A stretch of 64,000 nt of DNA from Acididesulfobacillus acetoxydans (GCF_902729405.1 NZ_LR746496.1:496001-560000), one strand, 5' to 3'; shown: positions 36,252 through 44,928, counted from the stretch's first letter. Made by a program: numbers and translations. Notes: generated by a model not told the origin, from the sequence alone.

Positions 36252-38747
36252 ATGTCCCTCGAAATGCAGGGAGGAAAAGTCCTGCCGGTAGAGATTTCCA
36301 ATGAGATGAAACGGTCCTATATTGATTATGCCATGAGTGTCATCGTCGGCCGGTCGCTTCCTGATGTGCGGGACGGTCTCAAGCCGGTCCACCGTCGCAT
36401 CCTCTATACCCTTCATGAACTGGGGATGACACCCAACAAGGCCTATTCTAAATCCGCCCGCTTGGTCGGGGATTGTATGGCCAAATTCCACCCTCATGGT
36501 GATGCCGCGATTTATGATGCCGTTGTGCGCATGGCCCAGGGGTTTTCCAGCCGTTATCCTTTGATCGACGGGCACGGTAATTTCGGTTCGGTCGACGGAG
36601 ATTCGGCTGCGGCCATGCGCTACACCGAATTGAGAATGTCCAAGCTGGCCCCGTACATGTTGGCCGATCTGGACAAAGAAACCGTCGATTTCGTACCGAA
36701 CTATGACGAAAAGGAAGAGGAGCCCACCGTTTTACCGGCTAAGTTTCCCAATCTTTTGGTCAACGGTTCCGCGGGGATAGCCGTGGCCATGGCGACGAAC
36801 ATTCCTCCCCACAACCTAGGGGAGGTCATTCAAGGAACAGTCGCCTTGATTGACAATCCGGATCTCACCCTGGATGGACTTATGAACTGGATCAAAGGTC
36901 CCGATTTTCCCACCGGGGGCATTATCATGGGCACAGAGGGCATAAAAAGCGCCTACTCGACCGGAAGAGGAAATGTCAGAACCCGGGCCAGGGCAGCTAT
37001 TGAACCGATGGAGAAATCGGGCAAGAACCGGATAGTCGTTACGGAAATTCCTTTCTTGGTCAACAAAGCGAAGCTCGTCGAGCGAATCGCCGAGTTGGTG
37101 CGAGAGAAAAGACTGGACGGGGTCACAGACCTCAGGGATGAGTCGGACCGGACCGGGATGCAGATCGTCATCGAACTGAGGCGCGATGTAAATCCGCAGG
37201 TAATTCTGAATCAGCTTTACAAGCATACGTCTATGGAGGAATCGTTTGGCATTACCCTCCTCGCTCTTGTGGACGGCAAGCCGAAGGTCCTGAACCTGAA
37301 GGAAATTCTGCATCTCTTCATCGAGCATCAGAAAGAAGTCATTGTTCGGCGCACCCGTTACGATCTGAACAAAGCGGAGGCCGAAGCCCATATCCTGGAG
37401 GGTTTGCGCATCGCCCTGGACCATATCGACGAAGTGATTTCCACCATTCGCTCCTCAGCGGATGAAGGGGATGCCAAGGAAAACTTGATGAGCCGTTTCG
37501 GCTTGAGCCAAAAACAGGCACAAGCCATCGTCGATATGCGACTGAAGCGGCTGACGGGTTTGGAGAGGGAGAAGCTCGAAGAGGATTATCAGGAACTTCT
37601 CAACAAAATAGCGTATTTCCGGGCGGTTCTGGCTTCCGAGAAAATGGTGCTGGAGATCATCAAAACAGAGTTAAACGAGATCAAAGAGAAATTCGGCGAT
37701 GAAAGGCGGACCAGGATCTCCTTTGCAGACAGCAATGTGAAAATTGAGGACCTAATTGAAGAAGAAGATGTTGTCATCACGGTGACTCATGACGGCTATA
37801 TCAAACGCCTGCCTTTAAATACGTACAAGAGCCAACGGCGGGGTGGCAAAGGGGTTCACGGGATGGCCACCAAAGAAGAGGATTTTGTTGAACACTTATT
37901 CATCACCTCCACTCATCACTATCTTCTCTTCTTTACCTCACGGGGCAGAATGTTCCGGCTCAAGGCTTACGAGATACCCGAAGCGAGCCGCACGGCCAAG
38001 GGGACGGCAATCGTCAACCTGCTCAGCGTCAATTCGGATGAAACGATCACGGCGGTCTTGTCGGTGAAAGAGTTTACCGCAGAGTGCCTGATCTTCATGG
38101 CCACAAAACAGGGGATTGTCAAACGGACCCGGCTCTGCGAGTATAATTCATCCCGGCGTGACGGACTCATCGCTTTAAATCTTGACGAAGGGGACGAGTT
38201 GATTGGAGTGCGCTTGACCAAGGGCGAGGAGGACATCATCCTGGCTACTGCCGCGGGCTTGTGTATTCGTTTTCCTGAGGCGGACGTCAGGGAAATGGGC
38301 CGCACGGCTCGGGGGGTAAAAGGGATTACGCTGGCGGCCGGAGATGTGGTTGTGGGTATGGATGTGGCCGGCGAGAGCGGAGACCTTCTCACGATGACTG
38401 AGAACGGCTATGCCAAACGGAGCAACCTGACGGAATACAGGGCACAGGGGCGCGGCGGTAAAGGATTGATCGGGATGCGCGTCACCGCCAAAACCGGTCG
38501 CTTGGCAGGGGTTAAAGTGGTGCAGCCTGAGGATGAATTGATGGTGATCACGAATGACGGACTGATTACCCGCCAGGAGGTCGCCGGCATCTCCAAGCAG
38601 GGGCGGACGGCCCAAGGGGTTATGGCCATGCGCACGGACGAGGGTAAAGTCGTGGCCATAGCTAAAGTCGTCAATAAGGAAGAGGACGGCGAAACACTCG
38701 AAGCCCCGGAAGTGCCGGAAGTGCCCGATGACGGGCTCGAACAGTAA
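36252..38747 (+). CDS. gyrA: DNA gyrase subunit A
   Basis: GyrA is the DNA-cleaving subunit; the catalytic Tyr is in AAMRYTEL (Tyr124). The 831 residues include the C-terminal beta-pinwheel with a GyrA box ([11 protein letters not shown]) and an acidic tail containing [11 protein letters not shown]. In the quinolone-determining region the sequence reads [11 protein letters not shown]. Ala stands where E. coli has Ser83, a natural state in some lineages that usually lowers quinolone sensitivity. AAAGGAG lies before the ATG. Confidence 0.97.
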   Translation: MSLEMQGGKVLPVEISNEMKRSYIDYAMSVIVGRSLPDVRDGLKPVHRRILYTLHELGMTPNKAYSKSARLVGDCMAKFHPHGDAAIYDAVVRMAQGFSSRYPLIDGHGNFGSVDGDSAAAMRYTELRMSKLAPYMLADLDKETVDFVPNYDEKEEEPTVLPAKFPNLLVNGSAGIAVAMATNIPPHNLGEVIQGTVALIDNPDLTLDGLMNWIKGPDFPTGGIIMGTEGIKSAYSTGRGNVRTRARAAIEPMEKSGKNRIVVTEIPFLVNKAKLVERIAELVREKRLDGVTDLRDESDRTGMQIVIELRRDVNPQVILNQLYKHTSMEESFGITLLALVDGKPKVLNLKEILHLFIEHQKEVIVRRTRYDLNKAEAEAHILEGLRIALDHIDEVISTIRSSADEGDAKENLMSRFGLSQKQAQAIVDMRLKRLTGLEREKLEEDYQELLNKIAYFRAVLASEKMVLEIIKTELNEIKEKFGDERRTRISFADSNVKIEDLIEEEDVVITVTHDGYIKRLPLNTYKSQRRGGKGVHGMATKEEDFVEHLFITSTHHYLLFFTSRGRMFRLKAYEIPEASRTAKGTAIVNLLSVNSDETITAVLSVKEFTAECLIFMATKQGIVKRTRLCEYNSSRRDGLIALNLDEGDELIGVRLTKGEEDIILATAAGLCIRFPEADVREMGRTARGVKGITLAAGDVVVGMDVAGESGDLLTMTENGYAKRSNLTEYRAQGRGGKGLIGMRVTAKTGRLAGVKVVQPEDELMVITNDGLITRQEVAGISKQGRTAQGVMAMRTDEGKVVAIAKVVNKEEDGETLEAPEVPEVPDDGLEQ

Positions 38748-38748
38748 A

Positions 38749-38777
38749 TTGACAAACTTTTACCCAGGTGTTACGAT
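38749..38777 (+). promoter_or_regulatory. pdxS promoter
   Basis: TTGACA, 17 bp, TACGAT starts 2 bp after the gyrA stop and 70 bp before pdxS. pdxST therefore probably has its own transcript. Confidence 0.7.
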
Positions 38778-38818
38778 GACTTTAAATGCGACACTGGTGG
38801 CAATGAGGAGGATACAAA

Positions 38819-39703
38819 ATGTCGGAAATCGGTTCTTGGAAGGTTAAGACCGGACTGGCGGAGATGCTTAAGGGCGGGGTCATTATGGATGTGACAACCC
38901 CAGAACAAGCTAAAATAGCGGAGGAAGCCGGGGCTTGCGCCGTGATGGCCTTAGAGCGGGTTCCTTCAGATATCCGGGCTGCCGGCGGGGTGGCTCGGAT
39001 GGCGGACCCAACGATCATTCAAAGGATCATGGAGGCAGTCAGCATTCCGGTTATGGCCAAGGCGCGCATAGGCCACTTCGTCGAGGCACAAATCCTTGAG
39101 GCTTTGGGAGCAGACTACATTGACGAAAGTGAAGTTTTAACCCCGGCCGACGACATGTACCACATCGATAAGCACGCCTTTAAGGTTCCTTTCGTGTGCG
39201 GGGCCCGGAATTTGGGTGAGGCCTTGCGCAGGATCGGCGAAGGGGCGGCTATGATCCGGACTAAAGGTGAGCCGGGCACGGGGAATGTGGTGGAAGCGGT
39301 ACGTCACATGCGCACAGTCATGAGTGACATTCGCAAACTGACGACCATGCCCAAAGAGGAACTGATGACTGCGGCCAAGGAGATGGGTGCACCATATGAT
39401 TTGGTCGTCTACGTAGCGGAGAACGGCAAGCTTCCGGTCGTGAATTTTGCGGCCGGCGGCATCGCCACACCGGCCGACGCGGCGCTGATGATGCAATTGG
39501 GGGTGGACGGGATTTTCGTCGGCTCGGGTATTTTCAAATCGTCTGATCCAAAAGCGAGGGCCAAGGCGGTCGTTCTGGCGACGACCCATTTTAACGATCC
39601 CAAGACGCTGGCGGACATTTCCAAGGACTTGGGAGAGGCGATGCCCGGATTGGAAATCTCGACGATCGCCGAAAACCAGCGGATGCAGGAACGGGGCTGG
39701 TAA
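38819..39703 (+). CDS. pdxS: Pyridoxal 5'-phosphate synthase subunit PdxS
   Basis: PdxS condenses ribose 5-phosphate, glyceraldehyde 3-phosphate and ammonia into PLP. The 294-residue TIM barrel shows KGGVIMDV, the lysine-bearing [30 protein letters not shown], and [15 protein letters not shown], all strongly conserved. GAGGAGG precedes the ATG. PdxT, which supplies ammonia, follows after 3 bp. Confidence 0.98.
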   Translation: MSEIGSWKVKTGLAEMLKGGVIMDVTTPEQAKIAEEAGACAVMALERVPSDIRAAGGVARMADPTIIQRIMEAVSIPVMAKARIGHFVEAQILEALGADYIDESEVLTPADDMYHIDKHAFKVPFVCGARNLGEALRRIGEGAAMIRTKGEPGTGNVVEAVRHMRTVMSDIRKLTTMPKEELMTAAKEMGAPYDLVVYVAENGKLPVVNFAAGGIATPADAALMMQLGVDGIFVGSGIFKSSDPKARAKAVVLATTHFNDPKTLADISKDLGEAMPGLEISTIAENQRMQERGW

Positions 39704-39706
39704 CCG

Positions 39707-40288
39707 GTGCAAGGGAAAGTCGGAGTTCTTGCTTTGCAAGGGGCGTTTCGCGAACATCGTTTCGCGCTGGAAAGTCTGGGCTGTGACGTAACGGAAGTGC
39801 GCAAGCCCTCGGACCTGGAAGGGGTTCAAGGCTTAGTTTTACCCGGCGGGGAGAGCACCGCCATGGCGAAACTGTTGCAAAGTGACGGCTTAGGGGACAG
39901 AATTAAGCAACTGGCGGCTAAGGATCTGCCTCTGTTCGGAACGTGTGCCGGGATGATCTTGCTGGCCAAGGATATAGACGGCAGCGACCAGTACCGCTTG
40001 GGGCTGATGGATGTCACTGTGAGGCGCAATGCCTTCGGGCGCCAAATTGCCAGCTTTGAAACAGATTTGAGCGTTCCGGCCCTTGGCAGTCATCCTGTGC
40101 GGGCCGTTTTCATCCGGGCGCCGTACGTCGCCAAAGTGGCCCCGAACGTAGGGATCTTGGCGGAACATGAGGGGAAAATAGTTTTCATACGCCAGGGCAA
40201 CATGCTGGCCAGTGCTTTTCATCCCGAACTTACCCCGGATAAGCGGGTACATGAGTACTTTTTGAAGATGGTCTCAGAGTACCGGTGA
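39707..40288 (+). CDS. pdxT: Pyridoxal 5'-phosphate synthase glutaminase subunit PdxT
   Basis: PdxT hydrolyses glutamine and channels ammonia to PdxS. The 193-residue class I glutaminase has GVLALQGAFREH, the oxyanion motif PGGEST, the nucleophile in GTCAGM (Cys near residue 84) and the His/Glu pair in AFHPELTPD. The start is GTG at 39707, directly after pdxS, so it is translationally coupled. Confidence 0.97.
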   Translation: MQGKVGVLALQGAFREHRFALESLGCDVTEVRKPSDLEGVQGLVLPGGESTAMAKLLQSDGLGDRIKQLAAKDLPLFGTCAGMILLAKDIDGSDQYRLGLMDVTVRRNAFGRQIASFETDLSVPALGSHPVRAVFIRAPYVAKVAPNVGILAEHEGKIVFIRQGNMLASAFHPELTPDKRVHEYFLKMVSEYR

Positions 40289-40319
40289 ATTTCAACGCCG
40301 GAGTATCACTGTCGGGGGA

Positions 40320-40372
40320 GTACGCGGGGCCCGCTCTCATTTGTGTAAGCTTGCGGAAGTGGGAGTCTTACG
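40320..40372. repeat. Diverged copy of GTACGTGG-hairpin-CTTACG repeat
   Basis: It starts GTACGCGGGGCCCGCTCTC and ends GAAGTGGGAGTCTTACG, matching both ends of the copies at 42893 and 43133 but with about 10 extra central bases. It sits in the 162-bp pdxT-serS gap, which otherwise shows no T-box or promoter. Confidence 0.5.
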
Positions 40373-40450
40373 ATTGGAGCAAGCGCAGGCAGTGGCGGAC
40401 TTGCTTAGGAGACCTGGGGTGTAGCTTGTGAATTACATGGAGGGGTTGCT

Positions 40451-41716
40451 GTGTTAGATCTGAAGTTTGTACGCAGCCATCCGGACGCAGTCAAAGAGGC
40501 GTTGCGAAAACGTAACGCTTCCGTTAGTTTGGATGAATTTTTGCAAAAGGAAGAAGAGCGGCGCAAACTGCTTTTCCGGGTGGAAAGTCTGAAAAGCCGG
40601 CGCAATTCTGTTTCCGAGGAAGTCGGCCGCCTTAAAAAGAAGGGTGGCGATGCCGAGAACCTGATTGTGGAGATGAGGCAGGTCGGGCAGACGATCAAAG
40701 AGATGGAAGAGGAGCTTGGCGGAATTGAGCGGGAAATGGAGACGGTCCTCTACGGGATCCCCAATATCCCGCACGAGAGCGTTCCGGTGGGTCCGGACGA
40801 AAGTGCCAACGTGCAGGTCCGCTCTTGGGGAACGCCTCGAAAATTCGAATTTACTCCCCGTGCTCACTATGACATAGGCGAAGGGCTGGACATTTTGGAT
40901 TTTGCCCGAGCGGGAAAGGTGACGGGGGCGCGTTTTACTTTTTACAAAGGATTGGGCGCCAAATTGGAACGGGCCCTGATTAGTTTTATGCTGGACAGGC
41001 ATACGGCCAAAGGATATTTGGAGATTCTGCCGCCCTATATGGTGCACCGGAATTCCATGGTCGGAACCGGGCAGCTGCCAAAATTCGAAGAGGATGCCTT
41101 CAAAGTGGCGGGAACGGAGTATTTTCTCATCCCTACAGCGGAAGTGCCGGTGACCAATCTCTACCGTGACGAGATTCTCGACGGGCAGAAGCTGCCGCTT
41201 TATCATTGTGCCTACAGCGCCTGTTTTCGCTCTGAGGCCGGGTCGGCGGGCAGAGACACACGGGGTCTCATCCGCCAACACCAGTTCAACAAAGTGGAAC
41301 TGGTCAAGTTTTCTCTTCCGGAAGATTCCTATTCCGAGTTGGAAAAACTGACCCGTGATGCGGAGAGTATTTTGCAGGAGTTGGGCTTGCCTTATCGGGT
41401 CATGGCCCTGTCGACCGGGGATTTGGGTTTCACGTCGGCCAAGACCTATGACCTGGAGGTTTGGCTGCCTAGCTTCAACCTTTATCGCGAAATCTCATCC
41501 TGCAGCAATTTCGAAGATTTTCAGGCGCGCAGGGCCAACATTCGCTTTCGCAGGGAAGCCAAAGGCAAGCCGGAGTACGTGCATACTCTCAACGGAAGCG
41601 GTCTGGCGGTCGGCCGGACGGTCGCGGCTGTTCTGGAGAACTATCAGGAAGAAGACGGACGGGTACGGGTGCCCAAAGCTTTGCAGCCTTACATGGGTGT
41701 GGAATATATCGGCTGA
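40451..41716 (+). CDS. serS: Seryl-tRNA synthetase
   Basis: SerS charges serine tRNAs. The 421 residues start [18 protein letters not shown], followed by the long antiparallel coiled coil (about residues 28-105) and class II motifs: [12 protein letters not shown], motif 2 [20 protein letters not shown] and motif 3 [12 protein letters not shown]. The GTG start has GGAGGGG 6 bases upstream. Three serine tRNA genes lie within the next 3.3 kb. Confidence 0.97.
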   Translation: MLDLKFVRSHPDAVKEALRKRNASVSLDEFLQKEEERRKLLFRVESLKSRRNSVSEEVGRLKKKGGDAENLIVEMRQVGQTIKEMEEELGGIEREMETVLYGIPNIPHESVPVGPDESANVQVRSWGTPRKFEFTPRAHYDIGEGLDILDFARAGKVTGARFTFYKGLGAKLERALISFMLDRHTAKGYLEILPPYMVHRNSMVGTGQLPKFEEDAFKVAGTEYFLIPTAEVPVTNLYRDEILDGQKLPLYHCAYSACFRSEAGSAGRDTRGLIRQHQFNKVELVKFSLPEDSYSELEKLTRDAESILQELGLPYRVMALSTGDLGFTSAKTYDLEVWLPSFNLYREISSCSNFEDFQARRANIRFRREAKGKPEYVHTLNGSGLAVGRTVAAVLENYQEEDGRVRVPKALQPYMGVEYIG

Positions 41717-41858
41717 CCAAGAGGCTTAGCCGCATGCTCCCGGCTTCAGCCGGCTTTAGTCCTGGGGGGGGGTTCAGCGAACCGTTCCAAGACAGTTATC
41801 GAACCCGGAGGCAATGGACGTGTCAACTCATATAAAAATCTTACCCAGAGGCAATAGA

Positions 41859-41887
41859 TTGTAAATTAGCCGGGAATGTGCTATAAT
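41859..41887 (+). promoter_or_regulatory. tRNA-Ser promoter
   Basis: TTGTAA, 17 bp, TATAAT, 20 bp before the tRNA-Ser(TGA) gene. The stretch 41717-41858 otherwise shows only a short GCTCCCGGCTTCAGCCGG hairpin. Confidence 0.75.
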
Positions 41888-41906
41888 CCAATCTGGTTGT
41901 CTATCC

Positions 41907-41995
41907 GGAGGGGTGTCCGAGCGGTTTAAGGAGCCGGTCTTGAAAACCGGTGACCCCGCAAGGGGCCGTGGGTTCGAATCCCACTCCCTCCGCCA
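41907..41995 (+). tRNA. tRNA-Ser (anticodon TGA)
   Basis: The 89-base class II tRNA has acceptor GGAGGGG/TCCCTCC with discriminator G and encoded CCA, anticodon loop CTTGAAA (TGA at 41941-41943), a long variable arm TGACCCCGCAAGGGGCC, and T-arm GTGGG-TTCGAAT-CCCAC. Confidence 0.97.
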
Positions 41996-42067
41996 GGTTC
42001 GATATTCGAGGTTCGAGACTCGGGGTTCGAGATTCGAGATTCGAGATTCGAGATTCGGGGTTCGAAT
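41996..42067. repeat. GATTCGA heptamer microsatellite after tRNA-Ser
   Basis: About ten imperfect 7-bp units of the form GATTCGA or GGTTCGA follow directly on the tRNA CCA end. The core GGTTCGA resembles the tRNA T-loop, so it may have grown by slippage from the tRNA 3' end. No gene is seen between here and 42238. Confidence 0.7.
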
Positions 42068-42238
42068 GAGAGTCGCTATGCGACAGCGGCTCTTCGCTGC
42101 TGCGGAGCTCCTAGCTTATGATGATCTTGTGGGCATGTCGGATTTTGCTTCTGTGGTTATGCCCCTGTTAAGGCCGTCAAAACTTGTCGATCAGGGGACG
42201 GGGGACGGGGGAAAAGCGCGCGGCGAAGTCAACAGTCT

Positions 42239-42315
42239 GCGCTCGTGGCTCAGCTGGATAGAGCGTCTGACTACGAATCAGAAGGTCGGGGGTTCGAATC
42301 CCTCCGAGCGCACCA
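42239..42315 (+). tRNA. tRNA-Arg (anticodon ACG)
   Basis: The 77-base tRNA has acceptor GCGCTCG/CGAGCGC, discriminator A and encoded CCA, the D-loop CAGCTGGATAG, anticodon stem CTGAC-TACGAAT... with anticodon ACG, and T-arm GGGGG-TTCGAAT-CCCTC. It is read after A34 deamination by TadA, encoded 105 bp downstream. Confidence 0.96.
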
Positions 42316-42318
42316 TAT

Positions 42319-42397
42319 GGCCTCGTAGCTCAGGTGGATAGAGCGGGGGTTTCCTAAACCCTGTCTTGCGGGGGTTCGAGTCCTCCCGGGGCCACCA
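42319..42397 (+). tRNA. tRNA-Arg (anticodon CCT)
   Basis: The 79-base tRNA has acceptor GGCCTCG/CGGGGCC and encoded CCA, anticodon loop TTCCTAA (CCT at 42353-42355), and a T-arm with TTCGAGT. It begins 3 bp after tRNA-Arg(ACG), so both are co-transcribed. Confidence 0.95.
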
Positions 42398-42419
42398 TCA
42401 AAATTCCCACGAGGTGAAC

Positions 42420-42866
42420 ATGCGCCACGAGGATTGGATGCGTTTGGCGTTGGCGGAGGCCAAGCTAGCGGCCGCGGAGGGCGAAGTTCCGATCGGTGCT
42501 CTGATCGTTTCGGAGAACAAAGTGCTCGCTCGGGTGCACAACAAAAAAGAACAGGCACAGGATCCCACGGCCCATGCCGAGATTCTCGCGATCCGCGGGG
42601 CGTCGGCAGTACTGGGGACTTGGCGGCTGGAGCGGGCGACCCTTTATGTCACCCTAGAACCGTGCGCCATGTGTGCGGGAGCTATTATTCAGGCCCGCTT
42701 GGCCCGCTTGATCTTTGGGGCGCCGGACGGCAAAGGCGGTGCTGCCGGCTCCGTCATGAACGTGCTGGACGTGAACCGCTGGAACCATCGGGTCGAGGTG
42801 CTGGGCGGGATTCTGGAGGCAGAGTGCGGGGAGGTTCTGAAAGATTTCTTTCGCCGGAAGCGCTGA
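42420..42866 (+). CDS. tadA: tRNA-specific adenosine deaminase TadA
   Basis: TadA converts A34 of tRNA-Arg(ACG) to inosine. The 148-residue cytidine-deaminase-fold protein has the catalytic HAEILAI motif (about residue 57) and zinc ligands PCAMCAGAI (about 87-95). I start at the ATG at 42420 (MRHEDWMRLAL), after GAGGTG. Its substrate tRNA is encoded immediately upstream. Confidence 0.96.
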   Translation: MRHEDWMRLALAEAKLAAAEGEVPIGALIVSENKVLARVHNKKEQAQDPTAHAEILAIRGASAVLGTWRLERATLYVTLEPCAMCAGAIIQARLARLIFGAPDGKGGAAGSVMNVLDVNRWNHRVEVLGGILEAECGEVLKDFFRRKR

Positions 42867-42892
42867 GAGGGCTGAGACTTTGGCAGGAGGGG

Positions 42893-42935
42893 GTACGTGG
42901 GACCCACTCCCGCTTGTAGAAGTGGGAGTCTTACG
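42893..42935. repeat. GTACGTGG-hairpin-CTTACG repeat, copy 2
   Basis: The 43-bp element has inverted arms ACTCCCGCTT-GTAG-AAGTGGGAGT. It differs from copy 3 (43133) at stem positions with compensating changes, so the hairpin itself is conserved. It resembles ends of IS200/IS605-type or palindrome-associated small elements; no transposase is present. Confidence 0.65.
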
Positions 42936-42957
42936 TTTTGGATACAGTTAATTATTC

Positions 42958-43051
42958 GGAGAAGTACCCAAGTGGCTGAAGGGTCCGCACTCGAAATGCG
43001 GTAGGCCTGGTTTTGCCGGGCGCAAGGGTTCAAATCCCTTCTTCTCCGCCA
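42958..43051 (+). tRNA. tRNA-Ser (anticodon CGA)
   Basis: The 94-base class II tRNA has acceptor GGAGAAG/CTTCTCC, discriminator G and CCA, anticodon stem-loop CCGCA-CTCGAAA-TGCGG (CGA), a long variable arm, and T-arm AAGGG-TTCAAAT-CCCTT. Confidence 0.96.
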
Positions 43052-43056
43052 TCATG

Positions 43057-43123
43057 GAGCTGCTAATTTTAAAGATTGGCAGCTCCTGCCATTTTAAGCG
43101 GCAAAGATTTCTGAATGATTTTG
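43057..43123. repeat. 67-bp direct repeat, left copy
   Basis: It begins GAGCTGCTAATTTTAAAG and contains GAGCTGC..GCAGCTC as a stem. It matches 43814-43880 with three substitutions. The two copies bracket the toxin-antitoxin genes. This copy starts 5 bp after a tRNA-Ser gene. Confidence 0.85.
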
Positions 43124-43132
43124 GAAAGCGCG

Positions 43133-43175
43133 GTACGTGGAACCGACGCCCACTTGTAGAAGTGGGCGTCTTACG
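43133..43175. repeat. GTACGTGG-hairpin-CTTACG repeat, copy 3
   Basis: The 43-bp element has perfect 11-bp arms GACGCCCACTT-GTAG-AAGTGGGCGTC. Compared with copy 2, a T-A pair is replaced by G-C and a G-T pair by A-T. It lies inside the segment bounded by the 67-bp repeats, just before the toxin-antitoxin promoter. Confidence 0.7.
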
Positions 43176-43178
43176 ACT

Positions 43179-43208
43179 TTGGATAGATTCTTGTAAAATG
43201 TATATAAT
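43179..43208 (+). promoter_or_regulatory. Toxin-antitoxin promoter
   Basis: TTGGAT, 18 bp, TATAAT. TGTATATA and ATGTACA flank the start region as an inverted pair, a plausible site for autorepression by the antitoxin. Confidence 0.6.
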
Positions 43209-43245
43209 AGTGTCATAATGATGTACATAGAAGGAGGCGAGGATT

Positions 43246-43512
43246 ATGCCCCAGATAAGGCCGATTACTGATTTAAGAAATACCAATGAGATTTCTGACC
43301 TTGCCCATGCCAAGAAAGAACCTATATTCATAACGAAAAATGGTTACGGTGATTTAGTTGTTATGAGCATTGAAACTTTTGATTCCATGCTGGAGGATCG
43401 TGAACTCGACGCGGCTATCGCGGGGGCCGAAGCCGAGTATACTTCCGATGACCAGCTCATAGATGCGAGAGAAGCTTTGTCGAGCTTAAAGAGAAAGCAC
43501 TTTGGAAAATAA
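43246..43512 (+). CDS. Type II antitoxin, Phd/YefM family
   Basis: The 88-residue protein has the Phd/YefM N-terminal DNA-binding fold (IRPITDLRNTNEISDLAHA, EPIFITKNGYGDLVVMSIETF). The charged C-terminal helix would cap the toxin. AAGGAGGCGAGG lies before the ATG. It overlaps the toxin gene by 11 bp. Confidence 0.9.
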   Translation: MPQIRPITDLRNTNEISDLAHAKKEPIFITKNGYGDLVVMSIETFDSMLEDRELDAAIAGAEAEYTSDDQLIDAREALSSLKRKHFGK

Positions 43513-43807
43513 ATATTCCGTAAAGTTACTGCCTCGTGCATACTGCGATTTGGACGGCATATACGAATATATCGCTGAAACGCTGAGAGAGGCAGGCATC
43601 GCCGCTAAATTGATTGACTCGTTTGAGGAAGCGATTTTGAGTCTGGAAAGTATGCCGCGGCGGGGAGCGTTGAGAAAAACCGGTGCTTATGCCAATAAGG
43701 GATATCGCCAGCTTTTCGTGGGTCATTTTACTGTGGTATACCGTGTTGCTGAAGCAAAAAAGAGAGTTCTTGTTGTTACAATACGATATTCGAAAAGCCA
43801 GTTTTAA
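43502..43807 (+). CDS. Type II toxin, RelE/ParE family
   Basis: The 101-residue protein shows the RelE/ParE pattern: VKLLPRAYCDLDGIYEYIAE at the N-terminus, SMPRRGALRK, then GYRQLFVGHFTVVYRVAEAKKRVLVVTI. RelE-type toxins cleave ribosome-bound mRNA and ParE-type toxins poison gyrase; which applies is unclear. The start is a TTG inside the antitoxin gene. The 67-bp repeat follows 7 bp after the stop. Confidence 0.87.
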   Translation: MENKYSVKLLPRAYCDLDGIYEYIAETLREAGIAAKLIDSFEEAILSLESMPRRGALRKTGAYANKGYRQLFVGHFTVVYRVAEAKKRVLVVTIRYSKSQF

Positions 43808-43813
43808 GAGGAC

Positions 43814-43880
43814 GAGCTGCTAATTTTAAAGATTGGCAGCTCCTGCCATTTTCGGCGGCAAAGATTTCTGAATGATCTTG
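43814..43880. repeat. 67-bp direct repeat, right copy
   Basis: This is the second copy of the repeat at 43057-43123, with substitutions at three positions. It runs directly into the Rhs remnant. Confidence 0.85.
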
Positions 43881-44190
43881 TGAGTTCGGTCACCGATTTT
43901 TCTTCCCTCCCGATCCAAGTCACCCGAACCTATAACAGCCGTGCCGCCCCGGCGGGCATGGGTGTCACCGGCCTCTTCGGACAAAGGAGAGCCTCTGGCC
44001 GTGAGCCTCAACCATGTCGTTGGTGGAAGGGGCAATGTGTGGTATTATTATCACGACAATGCCCATGGGGACCTGGTGGCGGTAACGGACGGGCAGGGCA
44101 ACGTCTGCCTGCAGTATGTCAATGATCCGTACGGGAACATGATCTCCGTAAAGGATGGCAGTGGCACCATAATGGAGAAGCGGCATAATA
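43877..44190 (+). pseudogene. Rhs/YD-repeat protein remnant
   Basis: Two pieces of an Rhs protein are fused out of frame. The frame from about 43880 reads SSLPIQVTRTYNSRAAP, like the RTYNS segment in Rhs N-terminal regions. After a frame change near 43980, NVWYYYHDNAHGDLVAVTD and YVNDPYGNMISVKDGSG follow, which are classic YD repeats (YYYHxDxxGxxxxxTDxxG). The large middle and the C-terminal toxin are missing, so this is the scar of an internal deletion. The second piece stops just before the DUF1003 gene. Confidence 0.82.
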
Positions 44191-44214
44191 GGCTGAAGGG
44201 GAGAAGGGAAAGCT

Positions 44215-44703
44215 ATGGATGAAGATTGCGTCAACTATGTCAAGAATTATGCGGACAGGACCGGGCGCGTCGTAGAGGAATACGAAGCGAGTATCGCCTG
44301 CAACATCGATGCCGAGTACCTCAAGAGTACGAAGTGGCCTGACCGGCTGGCGGATAGGATAGCGGCTTTCGGCGGCAGTTGGAAATTCATTATCCTTTTT
44401 AGCCTGTTTCTGCTGTCCTGGGTCATTTTGAATTCGGTCCGCTTTTTCTGGCATTTTGATCCTCCTCCCTTTATTCTGCTCAATCTCGTCCTTTCTTTCA
44501 TAGCGGCTTTTCAGGCACCGATCATTATGATGAGTCAGAACAGGCAGGCGGCCCGGGACAAACACGAGTCCGTGGTCGATTTCGCCATCAATTACAAGGC
44601 TGAAAGGGAAGTTGACGATATGCAGAGCCACCTGCACAGAATCGAAGCCCAGATAGCGGAGATTAGAGAGTTGTTAAACGCGAAGCACGACGGGGTGCCC
44701 TGA
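44215..44703 (+). CDS. DUF1003 membrane protein
   Basis: The 162-residue protein has the DUF1003 core RLADRIAAFGGSWKFIILF, WVILNSV and FDPPPFILLNLVLSFIAAFQAPIIMMSQNRQ (quoted in parts). It has two transmembrane helices (about residues 58-78 and 90-108) and a C-terminal helical tail with coiled-coil potential. Its function is unknown. GGGAAAG lies before the ATG. Confidence 0.88.
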   Translation: MDEDCVNYVKNYADRTGRVVEEYEASIACNIDAEYLKSTKWPDRLADRIAAFGGSWKFIILFSLFLLSWVILNSVRFFWHFDPPPFILLNLVLSFIAAFQAPIIMMSQNRQAARDKHESVVDFAINYKAEREVDDMQSHLHRIEAQIAEIRELLNAKHDGVP

Positions 44704-44711
44704 AAAGGCGA

Positions 44712-44782
44712 GCGGATATCCGCGGGGTGACGCGGGATGTCCGTGGGGCGGGGGACATCCGCGGGGTGATTGGAGGCCGGCG
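44712..44782. repeat. Degenerate ATCCGCGGGGTGA repeats
   Basis: Three imperfect units, GATATCCGCGGGGTGA, GATGTCCGTGGGGCG and GACATCCGCGGGGTGA, lie downstream of the DUF1003 gene. GGATGTCC..GGACATCC can pair. No function is evident, and no gene lies between 44704 and 44928. Confidence 0.5.
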
Positions 44783-44855
44783 CTTCTTGGCCCGCAGACA
44801 CCGTGCCTGGTGCATTGCGGGTCCATGATGAAGAGTCAGTGGATTGTTTTTTGGG

Positions 44856-44884
44856 TTGACTTATCGGCCCAACTCGCTTATAAT
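44856..44884 (+). promoter_or_regulatory. tRNA-Ser(GGA) promoter
   Basis: TTGACT, 17 bp, TATAAT, 45 bp before the tRNA gene. Confidence 0.8.
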
Positions 44885-44928
44885 TCATTTTGCGACTTAA
44901 ATTCTATATTTTTGATATCGACACTCGC

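Noticed and set aside
40289-40450. T-box leader before serS
   Set aside because: No T-box core (GGGTGGNACCGCG type) and no room for specifier and antiterminator stems.
41996-42067. CRISPR-like repeat array
   Set aside because: The units are 7 bp and contiguous, without spacers or cas genes; it is a microsatellite.
42366-42419. Longer TadA reading from within tRNA-Arg(CCT)
   Set aside because: It would start inside the tRNA gene; ATG 42420 matches the family start and follows GAGGTG.
44704-44928. Possible CRISPR or iteron array from ATCCGCGGGG units
   Set aside because: Only three degenerate units with irregular spacing and no associated genes.
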